Virus record (IMG/VR): IMGVR_UViG_3300021079_000011
Location: 1 to 51,203 of that record
From: a virus
DNA: 51,203 nucleotides
Strand: one strand, 5' to 3'
Within the stretch, counting starts at the first letter, position 1; the number at the start of each line of letters is the position of its first letter. The translations under genes and the position numbers were made by a program. Below, in pieces: positions 1 through 9,174 of this stretch. The notes beneath the pieces were generated by a model. That model was not told where the DNA came from and ran no database searches. It worked only from the letters and a program-made list of their open reading frames with translations.

Positions 1-25
1 GACCGTCCCCACACCCCCCACCCCC
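1..25. repeat. Terminal direct repeat (copy 1), circular closure
   Basis: The first 25 bases are identical to the last 25 (51179-51203). Seen directly. Such an overlap at contig ends normally means that a circular or circularly permuted molecule was assembled, giving a unit of about 51,178 bp. It is too short to be a typical phage terminal redundancy, so an assembly overlap is more likely than a physical terminal repeat. Confidence 0.9.
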
Positions 26-31
26 ACACCC
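7..31 (-). other. G-quadruplex-forming tract at the genome junction
   Basis: The plus strand is almost all C, broken by single A or ACA. The minus strand therefore has four G-runs of 3 to 6 separated by one to three bases (GGG-TGT-GGGGG-T-GGGGGG-TGT-GGGG), which satisfies the usual quadruplex pattern. It lies at the point where the circle was opened by the assembler, so polymerase or assembly difficulty at the tract may explain the break position. Confidence 0.7.
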
Positions 32-82
32 GGCGCGTGTGCTCGCCGTGTACATACTACCCACATTAAACCGGGCTGATTT

Positions 83-180
83 TTTGAAAATGTTCATGGG
101 TTAGGTTTGAGCATGTTAATGGTTTGTGGCTGGGCGCGGTTCGTGACAAGTTCAGGGTCAGGGTTTGAACATGTGCATGG
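83..180 (+). repeat. Three iteron-like 17-bp repeats
   Basis: Copies at 83-99, 106-122 and 164-180 read TTTGAAAATGTTCATGG, TTTGAGCATGTTAATGG and TTTGAACATGTGCATGG. Each pair agrees at about 14 of 17 positions, with a fixed TTTGA start and ATGG end. Same-orientation repeats in a gene-free block are typical of initiator-binding iterons, but no initiator has been identified, so the role is inference. Confidence 0.5.
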
Positions 181-543
181 CTTGAATCTGGTCAATGGCA
201 AGGATTTGGTTGATATTTCTGAGGTGGGCTGGGATGGGGAGGACAAAGCCCAACTGTTGCAGAGTTGGGGATTGATTTAGTCCATATTTCGTCGGGGTTG
301 GTAATGAGTATGGATGATGCTGATGAAGATTAGGAGGCACACCTTAACCATCGGAAGCCTTGCAGAATAACGCTCTGCGTTCAACAGTCCTGATTTATGA
401 CGGCCTTGGTTTGTAGTCTGAGGCGGTATAAATCTCTTTGAGTAGGTCGGTTTCAAGTCTGGCCTACCGTGTTTCAGCCCCGTTTAGTTTATCTGCCTGA
501 GCAGCGTAGGAGCAATACCTACGGGGGGTTGTTCGTCCTAGTT

Positions 544-580
544 AAAGGAAAAGGCCACACAGGGTTTAATCTGTGTGGCC
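544..580 (-). terminator. Rho-independent terminator of the terminase operon
   Basis: A perfect 10-bp stem, GGCCACACAG at 553-562 and CTGTGTGGCC at 571-580, encloses an 8-base loop. Read on the minus strand it is followed by TTTTCCTTT. This is a textbook intrinsic terminator placed downstream of the two minus-strand genes at 716-2709. Confidence 0.85.
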
Positions 581-715
581 AATATGTCGTGTGCGACCTC
601 GACGTTCTGCCAACGGCCAGTTAAGGCAATCGGCATATTCTGAAATTCTGACGACAAAAGACGCACGATTTAGAAGCTACTGGACGGGATTGAATCTGTC
701 AATGGAAAATCCACG

Positions 716-925
716 TTAAAGATGTGAAATTTCTCCGAGCGGATTTGTGATGCCTTCAAGGAGAAGGCAGACATCGCCTTGGCCGTTTGGGTTGATGGCG
801 ATTCTGTAATCTCGGATTTTGTAGATTTTTCCTAGGACAGGTAGACGGTTGTAGAGCGGGACGATGGCCGGGTTGAATTCGTCGTTTATGCAGAGGACGG
901 CAGAGCCGATGGTTGGATGGTTCAT
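716..925 (-). CDS. Small conserved phage protein downstream of terminase
   Basis: A 69-residue protein whose start overlaps the terminase stop by four bases (ATGA), so it is probably translationally coupled. It contains CINDEFNP near the N-terminus, then LPVLGKIYKIRDY, and LLLEGITNP near the C-terminus. This arrangement recalls a small protein family common in tailed phages (a short acidic CIDD-like segment followed by a small beta domain), whose function is unknown to me. No signal peptide or membrane segment is seen. It is followed by the terminator at 544-580. Confidence 0.75.
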   Translation of the reverse strand: MNHPTIGSAVLCINDEFNPAIVPLYNRLPVLGKIYKIRDYRIAINPNGQGDVCLLLEGITNPLGEISHL

Positions 926-2709
926 ACGCTTAACAGTCTTGAATCAATGAAGTCTTTGTATTCAGTGGATTGAGTTTCGAGCCAGTCTTTTTTTGTCTTA
1001 TCGGATGTGTCTTTGGAAAGCTTTGTTATCAGGAAGTTTTTCCTTCGCGCACCCTCGACGGCTGTAACGAGCCAGTCGAACAGGTCGGGGGATTTGCCGA
1101 TGCGAACCTTGGTTTCGTCCTTGGACTCGACTTCGATTCTGTTCCCGGCAACTTCCTTCCATTCGCGGGAACAGCCTTCGGCGCACAGGTCTTGGGTTAG
1201 ACCTCGTAGCTGGCCGGATTCAATCACAAGCCTGACCGACCACCATAGCTCAGTCACAAACTTTCGGTAATGTTCGTCACACCGCTTGAGCCGCTTGTTG
1301 CCAGTGGCCTTGTCAACGGTGAAGATGTCTTGTGAAACAGGCCGTTGCGACGGTGTGCCGCCGAACTCGACGGGGTTGACCTTGGACGACCAGAGCCGGG
1401 CATAAGAGATTCCGAGCGAGCCGCGACCTGTTGAATCGTAAAAGCAGTTCTCGGGCGGGATGGAATTTGCTTCGCAATAATACTTTGTCCAGATTGCGAT
1501 TTGGTCTTCAGAAGAGTCTTCCTTTTTGACACTGACAGGGACTATGAGCGGTGGACGGATGTTTATTCGTATCTTGCCATCAACGCACAGGCCGAACTCA
1601 ATGTGGCCACCAACGCACCTGTCGCCGCCAACGCCGCCGTAAGCGGCATCAAGCGCGAATATCTTTGTCAGAGCCGTGCCTTCCCAGATTGAATCTTCAA
1701 AAGCACCGTGCTGACGGCATAGCTCGCTGGTTATGACGCGACGAGCATTGAGCCCGGCGCGGCGGACACCTTTGCATTGGGAATAGTATTGGTGCGAATC
1801 AAGGCCGTAGCCAGCGATTGTCCTGTTGATGGACTCGCGGTTTGTCAGATACCAGAATTTGATGGGGTCAGACTCGGGATAATCGAAGTTGGGCGAATCT
1901 GTCCCGACAAGATTCACAGTCCTGCTACGCATGAACTTCAGGTTATCCCAAACGATTGTCTTCTCGGGCTCGTCCATCGCTTCCCAGCCGCACTTGGGCT
2001 CGCTGATAACGTCGAGCGGGTCGCCTTGGCCGATTGGATTCCCGGCCACAACCATCTTGAAGTTTCCAGAGTTAGCGTTACCGAGCGAGTCATACATGGA
2101 TTGGTGCATGAACTGGAATTCATCAGCCAGATAGCGTTTCCGCTTTTGTTTAATGCCGACATAAGACGCTATGTTGGTCAAACCACCACTGGAATTTTTG
2201 CATGGAATACAGGCAATTCCCTTGCGTAAATCCCGGGCAACAACATCTTCATCGTCAATGTCGTCTGTGCAGATGCAATGCTGGGAATCAAGGATATGAC
2301 CGGGCAACCAAGGGTAGCGGGACATCGCCTCGGAGAACAAAGATTTTATGTCACCCCAAACACGGCGTTCAAGGCTCTTGATTGTGTCTGAGGAAACGAC
2401 AATGAGCGTGTCGTTTGGGAAACAGAAATAATCCACCAGCCCGAACTTTGCCATGCCATGAGTTTTGCCGGAATCTTTCGAGCCCATCAAAACCGTGATG
2501 TCGTTCTTCAGGATTTCTTCAAGAATCAAATCAGACCAGCGATGGTGATGCTCATTCGGCCATAGCAGTTGTTGAGCTTCTTTGTAGTGGAAAAATAAAG
2601 TTCTGCCCTGAGATTTCAGCCACTCTTCGCCCTGCTGGATGTTCCAGAATTCAATTCGCAAATCATCAACTTCATCCTTCCACGACTTGCCATATTTGAT
2701 TTTAACCAC
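922..2709 (-). CDS. terL: Terminase large subunit
   Basis: A 595-residue packaging motor that would drive DNA into the prohead and cut concatemers. The N-terminal ATPase has a Walker A GSKDSGKT at residues 76-83 and a Walker B YLADEF with D196-E197. The C-terminal RNase H-like nuclease has candidate acidic residues at D354 (FALDAAYGG) and D425 (FYDSTG), with a further Asp in SPDLFDW near the C-terminus. It starts immediately beside the divergent plus-strand tail genes, with about 45 bp between the two starts. No small-subunit gene is obvious next to it. The length is normal for the family. Confidence 0.93.
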   Translation of the reverse strand: MVKIKYGKSWKDEVDDLRIEFWNIQQGEEWLKSQGRTLFFHYKEAQQLLWPNEHHHRWSDLILEEILKNDITVLMGSKDSGKTHGMAKFGLVDYFCFPNDTLIVVSSDTIKSLERRVWGDIKSLFSEAMSRYPWLPGHILDSQHCICTDDIDDEDVVARDLRKGIACIPCKNSSGGLTNIASYVGIKQKRKRYLADEFQFMHQSMYDSLGNANSGNFKMVVAGNPIGQGDPLDVISEPKCGWEAMDEPEKTIVWDNLKFMRSRTVNLVGTDSPNFDYPESDPIKFWYLTNRESINRTIAGYGLDSHQYYSQCKGVRRAGLNARRVITSELCRQHGAFEDSIWEGTALTKIFALDAAYGGVGGDRCVGGHIEFGLCVDGKIRINIRPPLIVPVSVKKEDSSEDQIAIWTKYYCEANSIPPENCFYDSTGRGSLGISYARLWSSKVNPVEFGGTPSQRPVSQDIFTVDKATGNKRLKRCDEHYRKFVTELWWSVRLVIESGQLRGLTQDLCAEGCSREWKEVAGNRIEVESKDETKVRIGKSPDLFDWLVTAVEGARRKNFLITKLSKDTSDKTKKDWLETQSTEYKDFIDSRLLSV

Positions 2710-2755
2710 TTGACAACAAGACCATTATTGCTGAAGGTTGTCCAACCGAAAAATT

Positions 2756-3643
2756 ATGTCCGCGCCACTTCAACCATCAAGCTGTTGCTCAACCACCGAA
2801 GTAATCAATGTGCCGGGAACTCAAGGGGCGACAGGCGCGGCGGGAACGAATGGGACAGACGGCGTAAGCTCATTTTCAATTCTTGTAACACCATCGTTTG
2901 ATGTTCCGGCTGTGACTGTAAACACGGCATCGCTGGCATTTGCGGACACAACATGGATGGTGGTTGGGCAGAATGTTTTTTTGGAAGGGGCTGGCACTTT
3001 CTCGGTGGTATCGAAAGCGGACGGGACTCATGCGGTTCTGAAATACTTGAATTATTCCAGCAACACTCATGCTGGCGATACGATTTCTGCCGGGGCGCAG
3101 ATTAGTTCTGGTGGCTTTGAGCCAACTCTTTCTACTCCTTGGTCGGTTGCAAACGGCGGGACAGGCTCGGCAACAGTTCAGAATGCGATAACCGCCCTCG
3201 GCCTTAAAAAGTCTCCCCTGACAGTTTATGCTGCTGGAACAGCATACTCCTTGACGGCAACTCCGACAGCCCTGAACTTTGGGACTACAAGCCCTGCTCT
3301 AACAATAGACGCTGCTGGAACATATCTTTTGATGGCTAAGGTTCGTGTTGATTACAATGCGGCGACATTTGCCGCAGTCAGAACCGGGACGCTGAAGTTT
3401 CGCAGGACAAACAACACAGCCGCAGACCTGACCAACGGCAGCAACGGGTTCAAGACAGACATCATAACCACGCTGACATATACGCTGGCTGAAATTACGC
3501 TCGCGCCAATAATTTATGTCACCACAGCAACGAACGATGCGTTGACAATATTTGGTGACATTTCCGTGATTCCGACTGCTGGCAGCTTGGACTGTGTTGA
3601 AGCTTGCATTGTTGCCGTGAGATTATTCGACCAAACCTTGTGA
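2756..3643 (+). CDS. Virion protein with short collagen-like segment
   Basis: A 295-residue protein starting at an ATG preceded by an A/T-rich context without a Shine-Dalgarno; an in-frame TTG at 2738 is a weaker alternative. Residues 25-40 form a short Gly-X-Y run (GTQGATGAAGTNGTDG), as in collagen-like phage tail and fibre proteins. The rest is rich in Thr, Ala and Val and looks beta-structured. It is the first gene of the plus-strand structural block, upstream of the nozzle-like protein. A tail fibre or head-decoration role is inference. Confidence 0.75.
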   Translation: MSAPLQPSSCCSTTEVINVPGTQGATGAAGTNGTDGVSSFSILVTPSFDVPAVTVNTASLAFADTTWMVVGQNVFLEGAGTFSVVSKADGTHAVLKYLNYSSNTHAGDTISAGAQISSGGFEPTLSTPWSVANGGTGSATVQNAITALGLKKSPLTVYAAGTAYSLTATPTALNFGTTSPALTIDAAGTYLLMAKVRVDYNAATFAAVRTGTLKFRRTNNTAADLTNGSNGFKTDIITTLTYTLAEITLAPIIYVTTATNDALTIFGDISVIPTAGSLDCVEACIVAVRLFDQTL

Positions 3644-3644
3644 T

Positions 3645-6194
3645 GTGGCTGAAAACCCAAAGACAATTTACGACACGCTTTCGTCTTTCCAAGATGGGAT
3701 AAATTCTGGTGTCCAACCGTTACTGCTTCCAAAGACTCAATGCAGCTTTGCAATCAACGCGACATTCAGGGGTGGTTACATCCAAGATAGGCCACCATTC
3801 CAAAAGCAATCTCTTGATTACAACGGGAACGCTGCGCTTCAAGCGATTGTCGAGACTGGGTTTTTTCAAGGCTCGGGAATTTACAGGCCGGATTTCGGAA
3901 CGTCGCTGATACTTGCACAGATAGCCGGACATTTGATTTTGTTTACTCCGACAGGTCTTGTTGGATGGCGAGTTTCAGATGTTAGTGTTGCAGGAGATTT
4001 AAACGACACGTCAACCGGGCAGGTGTGGATGTGGCAAGCTGAAAAGTGGATGATAATAAATGACGGCACAACCAAACTGCCGATATTCTTTGACGGAGTT
4101 TCTTCTAGGCGTTCTTTGGGCGATTCAAAAACATTGGGCTCAGTGATTGCCGCAGCCCCGGGTTCTCCACCAGCCTTGGGCGGAATAGTTTCGGCAACGC
4201 TTTCTGCTCCATATACGGGGCTTTACAACATCCCTGTAATTTTCAATTCTGCTTATTATCAGATTTCTTCACAGGCAGCTGCTGGCTATCCTGTATCGCT
4301 AAAAAATGTAACGAAAGTATTCGCCGGAACTGGATACGCCGGAACTGTAATCGCGGCAGGAAGTTCCGTCGCGGTCATCCCGTCTCAAGTGTCAACAATT
4401 CCTATTGCTGGCAATGCTCCGATAAATGGCGTGACAAATATTCTTGTTACAACGACAGACCAGCTTTTTGTTGGCATGGTGCTTGTCGGTGTTCGGGTGA
4501 ATAATTGTCTTGGCCCACTTGCTGTAAATTTTATCATAACAAGCATAGACAAAACCACAAATATTATCGGGATAGTGGCCGAAACGCTTCAGGCAACATG
4601 TGGTAGCGCACCCCAAACTTTTATAGTCCAAACACTTTTTACAAGCACATCGCAACCCAATGTCACGATTGGAATAACGACGGCAGATTTTACCATTCCG
4701 CTAAATGGCTCTTCAGTAACAGTCGGGCTTACATCCCCATACACGGGCGACCAAAACAAGACCGTGTGGATTAACGGGATGTTGTTTCTAATTTCAAATA
4801 TAACATCTGCGTCGACAACATCAATACGGTTGATAAACATTTCAGACACATCGGCAGTTGCATACGCGCTTCCAAAACCAATGTTGTCTATCCCGGAACT
4901 TCCTGCTGGCCGGATGGGTGCTTATGGGATGGGAAGAAACTGGATGTCTTTGACAGACGGAATTTCATACATGGCTGGGGACATTGTTGGCGGGGCATCG
5001 GGCTCGCCAGCCAACAATTATCGGGACTCAGTATTGAGAACAACAGAAAACACATTTTTGACTGGTGGCGGCTCGTTCAGACTTCCCGGTTCTGGGAATA
5101 CAATTTCTTCAATGACATTCACGGCGAACCTAGACACTTCTCTTGGTCAGGGTGCTTTGCAGATTGGGACGGACACAGGTTTCTTTTCCAACAACAGCCC
5201 TGTTGACAGAGCGGAATGGGTTGCGCTTCAAAATCCGATTCAAACAGAATCTTTAATCGGTCAGGGGTCGCTGGCTCAAAATTCAACAATACTTTCAAAC
5301 TCAGACACAATCTTTAGGTCTGCTGAAGGAATTGGCTCTTTGAAAATTGCCCGGAGAGACTTCAATAATGACCTTGGCGGAAATGCCCCGATAAGTCGTG
5401 AAGTTGAAAGGGCTTTGAAGAACGACAACATAACACTTCTGCCAAGATGCAGCGCGACAACTTTTGATAATAGACTGCTAATGACCTGTTACCCCGCAGT
5501 ATCTTCACAGGGCGTATTTCATCAAGGTCTTGTTGCGCTCAACTACGATTTGATTTCCAGCCTTCGCGGAAAATCTCCGGCAGTTTATGACGGACTGTGG
5601 ACTGGGTTGAACATTTTACAGTTAATGAGCGGGAACTTTGCCGGGACGGGCAAGGCTTATGCGTTTGGCTACAACATCACATATTCAAGAATTGAGCTAT
5701 ACGAAATATTGCGCTCTACTGGCGGGAAACATTTCGACAATCACGACACCAGAATCAAGTGGATGTTTGAAACGCCAGTTCTTTTTGGTCAGGATGTAAA
5801 GAAGATTTCTGAACTTATCAGGCTTCAAGACGGTGAGATTTCAATTCAAGACATCATCGGCAAGGTGGATTTCAAGATTGAATACAAGCCCGACTATTAT
5901 CCGTGCTGGGTCACATGGCGCGAATTTCAGGTTTGTTCCGACATGACATCTTTCCACGCAAAGCCGGGTTATATCACAAGGATTGGATTTGGAGAGCCAG
6001 CGGGTGATGCTTGCGAGGACGGAAACAACAGGCCGTTCAGGAACGCGCACTTCTTTCAGTTGCGAATTACCATCACAGGCCATTGCAAGGTTATGGGAAT
6101 TCGGTTGGCGGCATCACCTGAGCCGATTGTTGACTTTGCAGAACCAATTTGTGCGGAGCTTTGCGAGCCAGACCTGCCGCTTCCTGACCTATGA
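3645..6194 (+). CDS. Tail nozzle (tail tubular protein B-like)
   Basis: An 849-residue structural protein. The GTG start lies one base after the previous TGA stop (ATGTG arrangement). The N-terminus has SFQDGINSG, then PLLLPKTQCSFAINATFRGG and RPPFQK, a pattern I associate with the nozzle or tail-tube B proteins of short-tailed phages (PLLLP, variable, RGG, RP). The body is long and beta-rich. It overlaps the next gene by four bases. Its position before the connector-like protein fits a tail assembly cluster. The exact family has not been tested by search. Confidence 0.75.
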   Translation: MAENPKTIYDTLSSFQDGINSGVQPLLLPKTQCSFAINATFRGGYIQDRPPFQKQSLDYNGNAALQAIVETGFFQGSGIYRPDFGTSLILAQIAGHLILFTPTGLVGWRVSDVSVAGDLNDTSTGQVWMWQAEKWMIINDGTTKLPIFFDGVSSRRSLGDSKTLGSVIAAAPGSPPALGGIVSATLSAPYTGLYNIPVIFNSAYYQISSQAAAGYPVSLKNVTKVFAGTGYAGTVIAAGSSVAVIPSQVSTIPIAGNAPINGVTNILVTTTDQLFVGMVLVGVRVNNCLGPLAVNFIITSIDKTTNIIGIVAETLQATCGSAPQTFIVQTLFTSTSQPNVTIGITTADFTIPLNGSSVTVGLTSPYTGDQNKTVWINGMLFLISNITSASTTSIRLINISDTSAVAYALPKPMLSIPELPAGRMGAYGMGRNWMSLTDGISYMAGDIVGGASGSPANNYRDSVLRTTENTFLTGGGSFRLPGSGNTISSMTFTANLDTSLGQGALQIGTDTGFFSNNSPVDRAEWVALQNPIQTESLIGQGSLAQNSTILSNSDTIFRSAEGIGSLKIARRDFNNDLGGNAPISREVERALKNDNITLLPRCSATTFDNRLLMTCYPAVSSQGVFHQGLVALNYDLISSLRGKSPAVYDGLWTGLNILQLMSGNFAGTGKAYAFGYNITYSRIELYEILRSTGGKHFDNHDTRIKWMFETPVLFGQDVKKISELIRLQDGEISIQDIIGKVDFKIEYKPDYYPCWVTWREFQVCSDMTSFHAKPGYITRIGFGEPAGDACEDGNNRPFRNAHFFQLRITITGHCKVMGIRLAASPEPIVDFAEPICAELCEPDLPLPDL

Positions 6195-7342
6195 GCAAAC
6201 CTTGCATCCCATGTATCAAGATTGACTGTGTTGTTGAACCCGATGTGAACATTTATTCGTTGCAAGGTTTACCACCACAGCCGTTGCCGCCAGTGATTCC
6301 TGTTCCTGCCGGGGATTATTCCAACAGCCAAGTCCAGTTCAACCCAGATTGCCCTGAAGGCTCGACGCTTACATTTACGGGAACATTGCCGTCTTGGATT
6401 TCCATTGATACAGACTTGAATCTTTTGATTGGTGCTGCCGGAATTTTCAGGGGTAACTCCATTGCAGAAGCAACAGCCAAAGCCCAAGCCGCATTAAATT
6501 TATTTGCCACAACAAACATCGGGAATGGCAATCTTTATTTTTCATCTGGCTGCACAGAGCCAAACATCGTCCAGTCCAGCACAACGAGTGATGTTGGGAT
6601 TGTGGTCAATGGCAACTTCATCGTTACAGTTGGCGCGGGAGGGGAAATATCTACTTCATCAGACGGAACAAGCTGGGACTCGCGGACTTCTGGAACGCCA
6701 ACATTGTTGATTCGCGTGGCTTTCGGCAACGGGCTATATGTTGCGATGGGCAGCTTTGGGAGGCTGGTTACATCGCCAGATGGAATTACATGGACTGTGC
6801 AAACATCGGTCGGGGCGACTGCGATTTATGGCGTGGCATTTTATTCTGGATTGTGGGTGGCGGCAAATACTAGCGGACAGATTTACAGCTCCGAAGATGG
6901 AATTTCTTGGGGTCTTGAAACAACGCTTTCAGGCTACATCAATAATTTAAGGGTTGTGAACGGAACTTTTGTTGCGGTGGGCGGCAGCGGACTTTTGGCC
7001 ACATCAACGGACGGCACAAACTGGACAGAGCAGACAACAGGAGTAGGCGATGAGTTGAGCGATATAGCATTTGGGGCTGGTGTTTACGTTGCTGTTGGAG
7101 AAAACGAAACGATAATTTACTCATCAAACCTGACAAGCTGGACTCCAACTACGGTTGCATCAACAGACCATTTCACTTGCGTAACTTTTGGGAACGGCCT
7201 GTTTGTTTTGGGCGGAACGGGCGAAGGAGAAATTTGGTATTCGGCAGATGGAATAAACTGGACGCTTTCAGAGGTGATACCAGATACCGTGAGGTGGATT
7301 GCGTATTACAAGAATTGCGATTATATAACAAACCCGCAGTAA
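6191..7342 (+). CDS. Beta-propeller tail protein with Asp-box repeats
   Basis: A 383-residue protein. From about residue 135 onward there are roughly six repeats of 35-45 residues, each with a core such as S-x-DG-x-x-W (SSDGTSW, SPDGITW, SEDGISW, STDGTNW, SADGINW), followed by a hydrophobic strand such as VAFGNGLYVA. These are BNR or Asp-box type propeller blades. The N-terminal 70 residues are Pro-rich. In phages such propellers often serve in receptor or carbohydrate binding, so a receptor-binding role is plausible but inferred. ATGA coupling to the nozzle gene supports virion location. Confidence 0.75.
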   Translation: MSKPCIPCIKIDCVVEPDVNIYSLQGLPPQPLPPVIPVPAGDYSNSQVQFNPDCPEGSTLTFTGTLPSWISIDTDLNLLIGAAGIFRGNSIAEATAKAQAALNLFATTNIGNGNLYFSSGCTEPNIVQSSTTSDVGIVVNGNFIVTVGAGGEISTSSDGTSWDSRTSGTPTLLIRVAFGNGLYVAMGSFGRLVTSPDGITWTVQTSVGATAIYGVAFYSGLWVAANTSGQIYSSEDGISWGLETTLSGYINNLRVVNGTFVAVGGSGLLATSTDGTNWTEQTTGVGDELSDIAFGAGVYVAVGENETIIYSSNLTSWTPTTVASTDHFTCVTFGNGLFVLGGTGEGEIWYSADGINWTLSEVIPDTVRWIAYYKNCDYITNPQ

Positions 7343-7384
7343 ATTATTGCTTTACCGTTAAAGTTGAGTTAATAAAATAATCAG

Positions 7385-8428
7385 ATGTCAGCATACACAC
7401 ACCAGCTAATTGACTTGAAAAGAAGTCCTGTGAAAAATGTGGCTGGGTCATGTGTTGATTCCGAAGATTTCTTGGACACGGTAAATGCCGCGCAACAAAG
7501 GCTTTTCCGAAGGGGCAACTGGTGGGACACAGAATGGCTCGTTGAACTTTGCCTAACTGACGGATGTGTGACATGGCCTAGATACGTTTCGACAGTCTTG
7601 GGAATCAGGTCGTGCAACGGCGGAACGGAGCTTCGCAACAACTGGTATTCAATCATCGGTCAGTATCAAAATTACAGTGGTGGAATTGGCGGTATTGGCG
7701 ACAACTCGACATTTGGTTACATGAACAGGGTTGGCAGCACCCCGGTAATCACCGATGCAGACTCAGCACCGTGCTACAATGAAATTTCTGGTAATGCCGG
7801 GAAGCTGATTCGCTACAATGTCGTCAAGCGAAGCGATATTGGCAAGAAGCTGACAATTTACGGAACTCAATACGGTGGCCAACCGTTGCGCGAACAGGAT
7901 GCAAACGGCGACTGGATTGACGGCCTGACAATTACTGCCGCTGCGCCGTTTGCAAGCACATCTGTTTTGGTGACGAAAATCACATCTGTTACAAGGGAGG
8001 CGACGGCTGGCATGGCTTACCTTTACGAATATGATGCGGACACAAATCTTCTGCGCGACTTGGCCTGTTACGAGCCAAACGAAACAAACCCTCGCTATCG
8101 CCGCTCAAGGATAGAAAGTTTTTGCAATCTTGGTGTCTGCAAGGATGCGAACGGAGTAAACAAGACCAAGATTCAAGCCTTGGTTAAGCTGCAATTTATT
8201 CCGCTTAAAGACGACAGGGATTTTCTTCTGATTGATAACTTCGACGCAATCAAGTTCATGGTTCAAGCAATCAAGCTTGAAGAAGCAGGGCAAGATTCCG
8301 AGGCTGAAGTTAAGATTTTGAAAGCTGTCAGAGAATTAAATCTTGAACAGCGAGATAAACAGCCAGACAGACAAACAACAGTCTCGGTAAACTCAATCAT
8401 GGGTTTCGGAATTCTAAGCCCGATATAA
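7385..8428 (+). CDS. Head-tail connector / tail tubular A-like protein
   Basis: A 347-residue protein. Its N-terminal part has DFLDTVNAAQQRLFRRGNWW, recalling the helical adaptor motif of tail tubular A or gp11-like proteins in short-tailed phages (an N-AQ-x-L-x-RG-WW pattern). The central part is beta-rich and Gly-rich, and the C-terminal 60 residues are helical and charged. Position between nozzle and internal virion genes supports a connector function. The ATG start lacks a Shine-Dalgarno. The assignment is moderate because similarity was judged by eye only. Confidence 0.65.
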   Translation: MSAYTHQLIDLKRSPVKNVAGSCVDSEDFLDTVNAAQQRLFRRGNWWDTEWLVELCLTDGCVTWPRYVSTVLGIRSCNGGTELRNNWYSIIGQYQNYSGGIGGIGDNSTFGYMNRVGSTPVITDADSAPCYNEISGNAGKLIRYNVVKRSDIGKKLTIYGTQYGGQPLREQDANGDWIDGLTITAAAPFASTSVLVTKITSVTREATAGMAYLYEYDADTNLLRDLACYEPNETNPRYRRSRIESFCNLGVCKDANGVNKTKIQALVKLQFIPLKDDRDFLLIDNFDAIKFMVQAIKLEEAGQDSEAEVKILKAVRELNLEQRDKQPDRQTTVSVNSIMGFGILSPI

Positions 8429-8432
8429 AATT

Positions 8433-9170
8433 ATGCCAATACCATCAGGATATACACCGGGCGCAGGAGACGTTCCCACTTATCAAGCACCATCCCCGTA
8501 TAAAGCACCATCCCCGTATCAAAATCCTTCTGTTCAAAATTTATCTGGCAGAACATATAACACTGGCATACCCGGCTTTGAAAACTTGTCGCAAAGTGCC
8601 AGCGGCAATGTTGGCAACCTGTTGAACGGAACAGAGTCGCCCGACATAACCCGGAACATTGCCGCCCAGTGGGGTGCTGGCTCTGGTCAGGGTAGCGGAA
8701 GCGATTTCGTCCGTAATCGTTCGGCAGACTTATACGGTCAAAGGTCAGAAGCAAGAAAATCTCAAGGACTACAAGGGCTGCTCGCAATGTTGCAGGGATA
8801 TTCTGGGACTGTGACGGCACGACCCGGAGACATTTTGGGTGCTGAAACTTCCCGATACGGGACAGATGTTGGCTCGGCAACCTCCCGATACGGGACAGAT
8901 GTTGGCTCGGCAATCTCCCGATACGGGACAGATGTTGGCTCGGCAACTTCCCGATACGGGACAGATGTTGGCGCAAGAACGGCCACGCACGGAATAGATG
9001 TCGCGGCTGGAACTGCGGCTGCGCGGCTCGGGCAGGAAGCTAATCAGTTCGGGTTTACATTCCCCGAGCAGCAGCGGCAATACGACATTTCCAGCAGAAA
9101 CCAAAACAACCAGTTCAATGCGAATCTTGGACTAAACTACTTGAATTCTTACATGAATTTCTTGCACTAA
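8433..9170 (+). CDS. Internal virion protein with 11-residue tandem repeat
   Basis: A 245-residue protein of unknown function, starting right after the connector-like gene in the context AAAATTATG. The N-terminus is Pro-rich with a duplicated APSPY(K/Q) unit. Residues 140-180 contain four tandem copies of the 11-residue unit SRYGTDVGSAT, encoded by 33-nt DNA repeats, then degenerate copies (TATHGIDVAAG) leading into a helical segment. Such shifted amphipathic repeats are common in podovirus internal or ejection proteins. Ser, Gly and Asn are abundant and no membrane segment is seen. Confidence 0.65.
   Translation: MPIPSGYTPGAGDVPTYQAPSPYKAPSPYQNPSVQNLSGRTYNTGIPGFENLSQSASGNVGNLLNGTESPDITRNIAAQWGAGSGQGSGSDFVRNRSADLYGQRSEARKSQGLQGLLAMLQGYSGTVTARPGDILGAETSRYGTDVGSATSRYGTDVGSAISRYGTDVGSATSRYGTDVGARTATHGIDVAAGTAAARLGQEANQFGFTFPEQQRQYDISSRNQNNQFNANLGLNYLNSYMNFLH
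8484..8519 (+). repeat. 18-bp tandem duplication
   Basis: Two adjacent 18-bp units (8484-8501 and 8502-8519) differ at one base and share AAGCACCATCCCCGTAT. They encode a doubled APSPY segment in the N-terminal Pro-rich part of the 8433-9170 protein. A simple coding duplication. Confidence 0.85.
8850..8972 (+). repeat. 33-bp tandem repeats, 3.7 copies, each with a palindrome
   Basis: Units start at 8850, 8883, 8916 and 8949 and are almost identical at the DNA level. Each starts with TCCCGATACGGGA, an inverted repeat (TCCCG-ATA-CGGGA). The reading frame is kept (11 residues per unit). Near-perfect DNA identity points to recent expansion. This is not a CRISPR array: the units are contiguous, without spacers, and in frame. 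Confidence 0.9.
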
Positions 9171-9174
9171 ATAT

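Larger units (their letters stand above)
1..543. other. Noncoding junction region with iterons and hairpins
   Basis: No credible gene is seen here. With 51046-51203 it forms a noncoding block of about 700 bp across the circle. It contains a C-rich tract (7-31), three 17-bp iteron-like repeats (83-180) and several short hairpins: GCAGA/TCTGC at 362-378, GTAGGTC/GGCCTAC at 442-467 and CGTAGG/CCTACG at 505-523. A phrase like TTGAATCTG(G)TCAATGG occurs near 184 and again near 692. This block is the best candidate for a replication origin or packaging locus, inferred from position and repeats only. Confidence 0.6.

Noticed and set aside
158-340. Minus-strand open frame of 60 residues in the junction region
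   Set aside because: Composition is dominated by His, Pro and Gln without any domain-like pattern, there is no ribosome site, and it overlaps the repeats. More likely chance.
8850-8972. CRISPR-like array
   Set aside because: Units are contiguous, in frame and lack spacers. No cas genes in the window.
8431-8976. Minus-strand repeat-rich frames opposite 8433-9170
   Set aside because: They are reverse-frame translations of the 33-bp tandem repeats.
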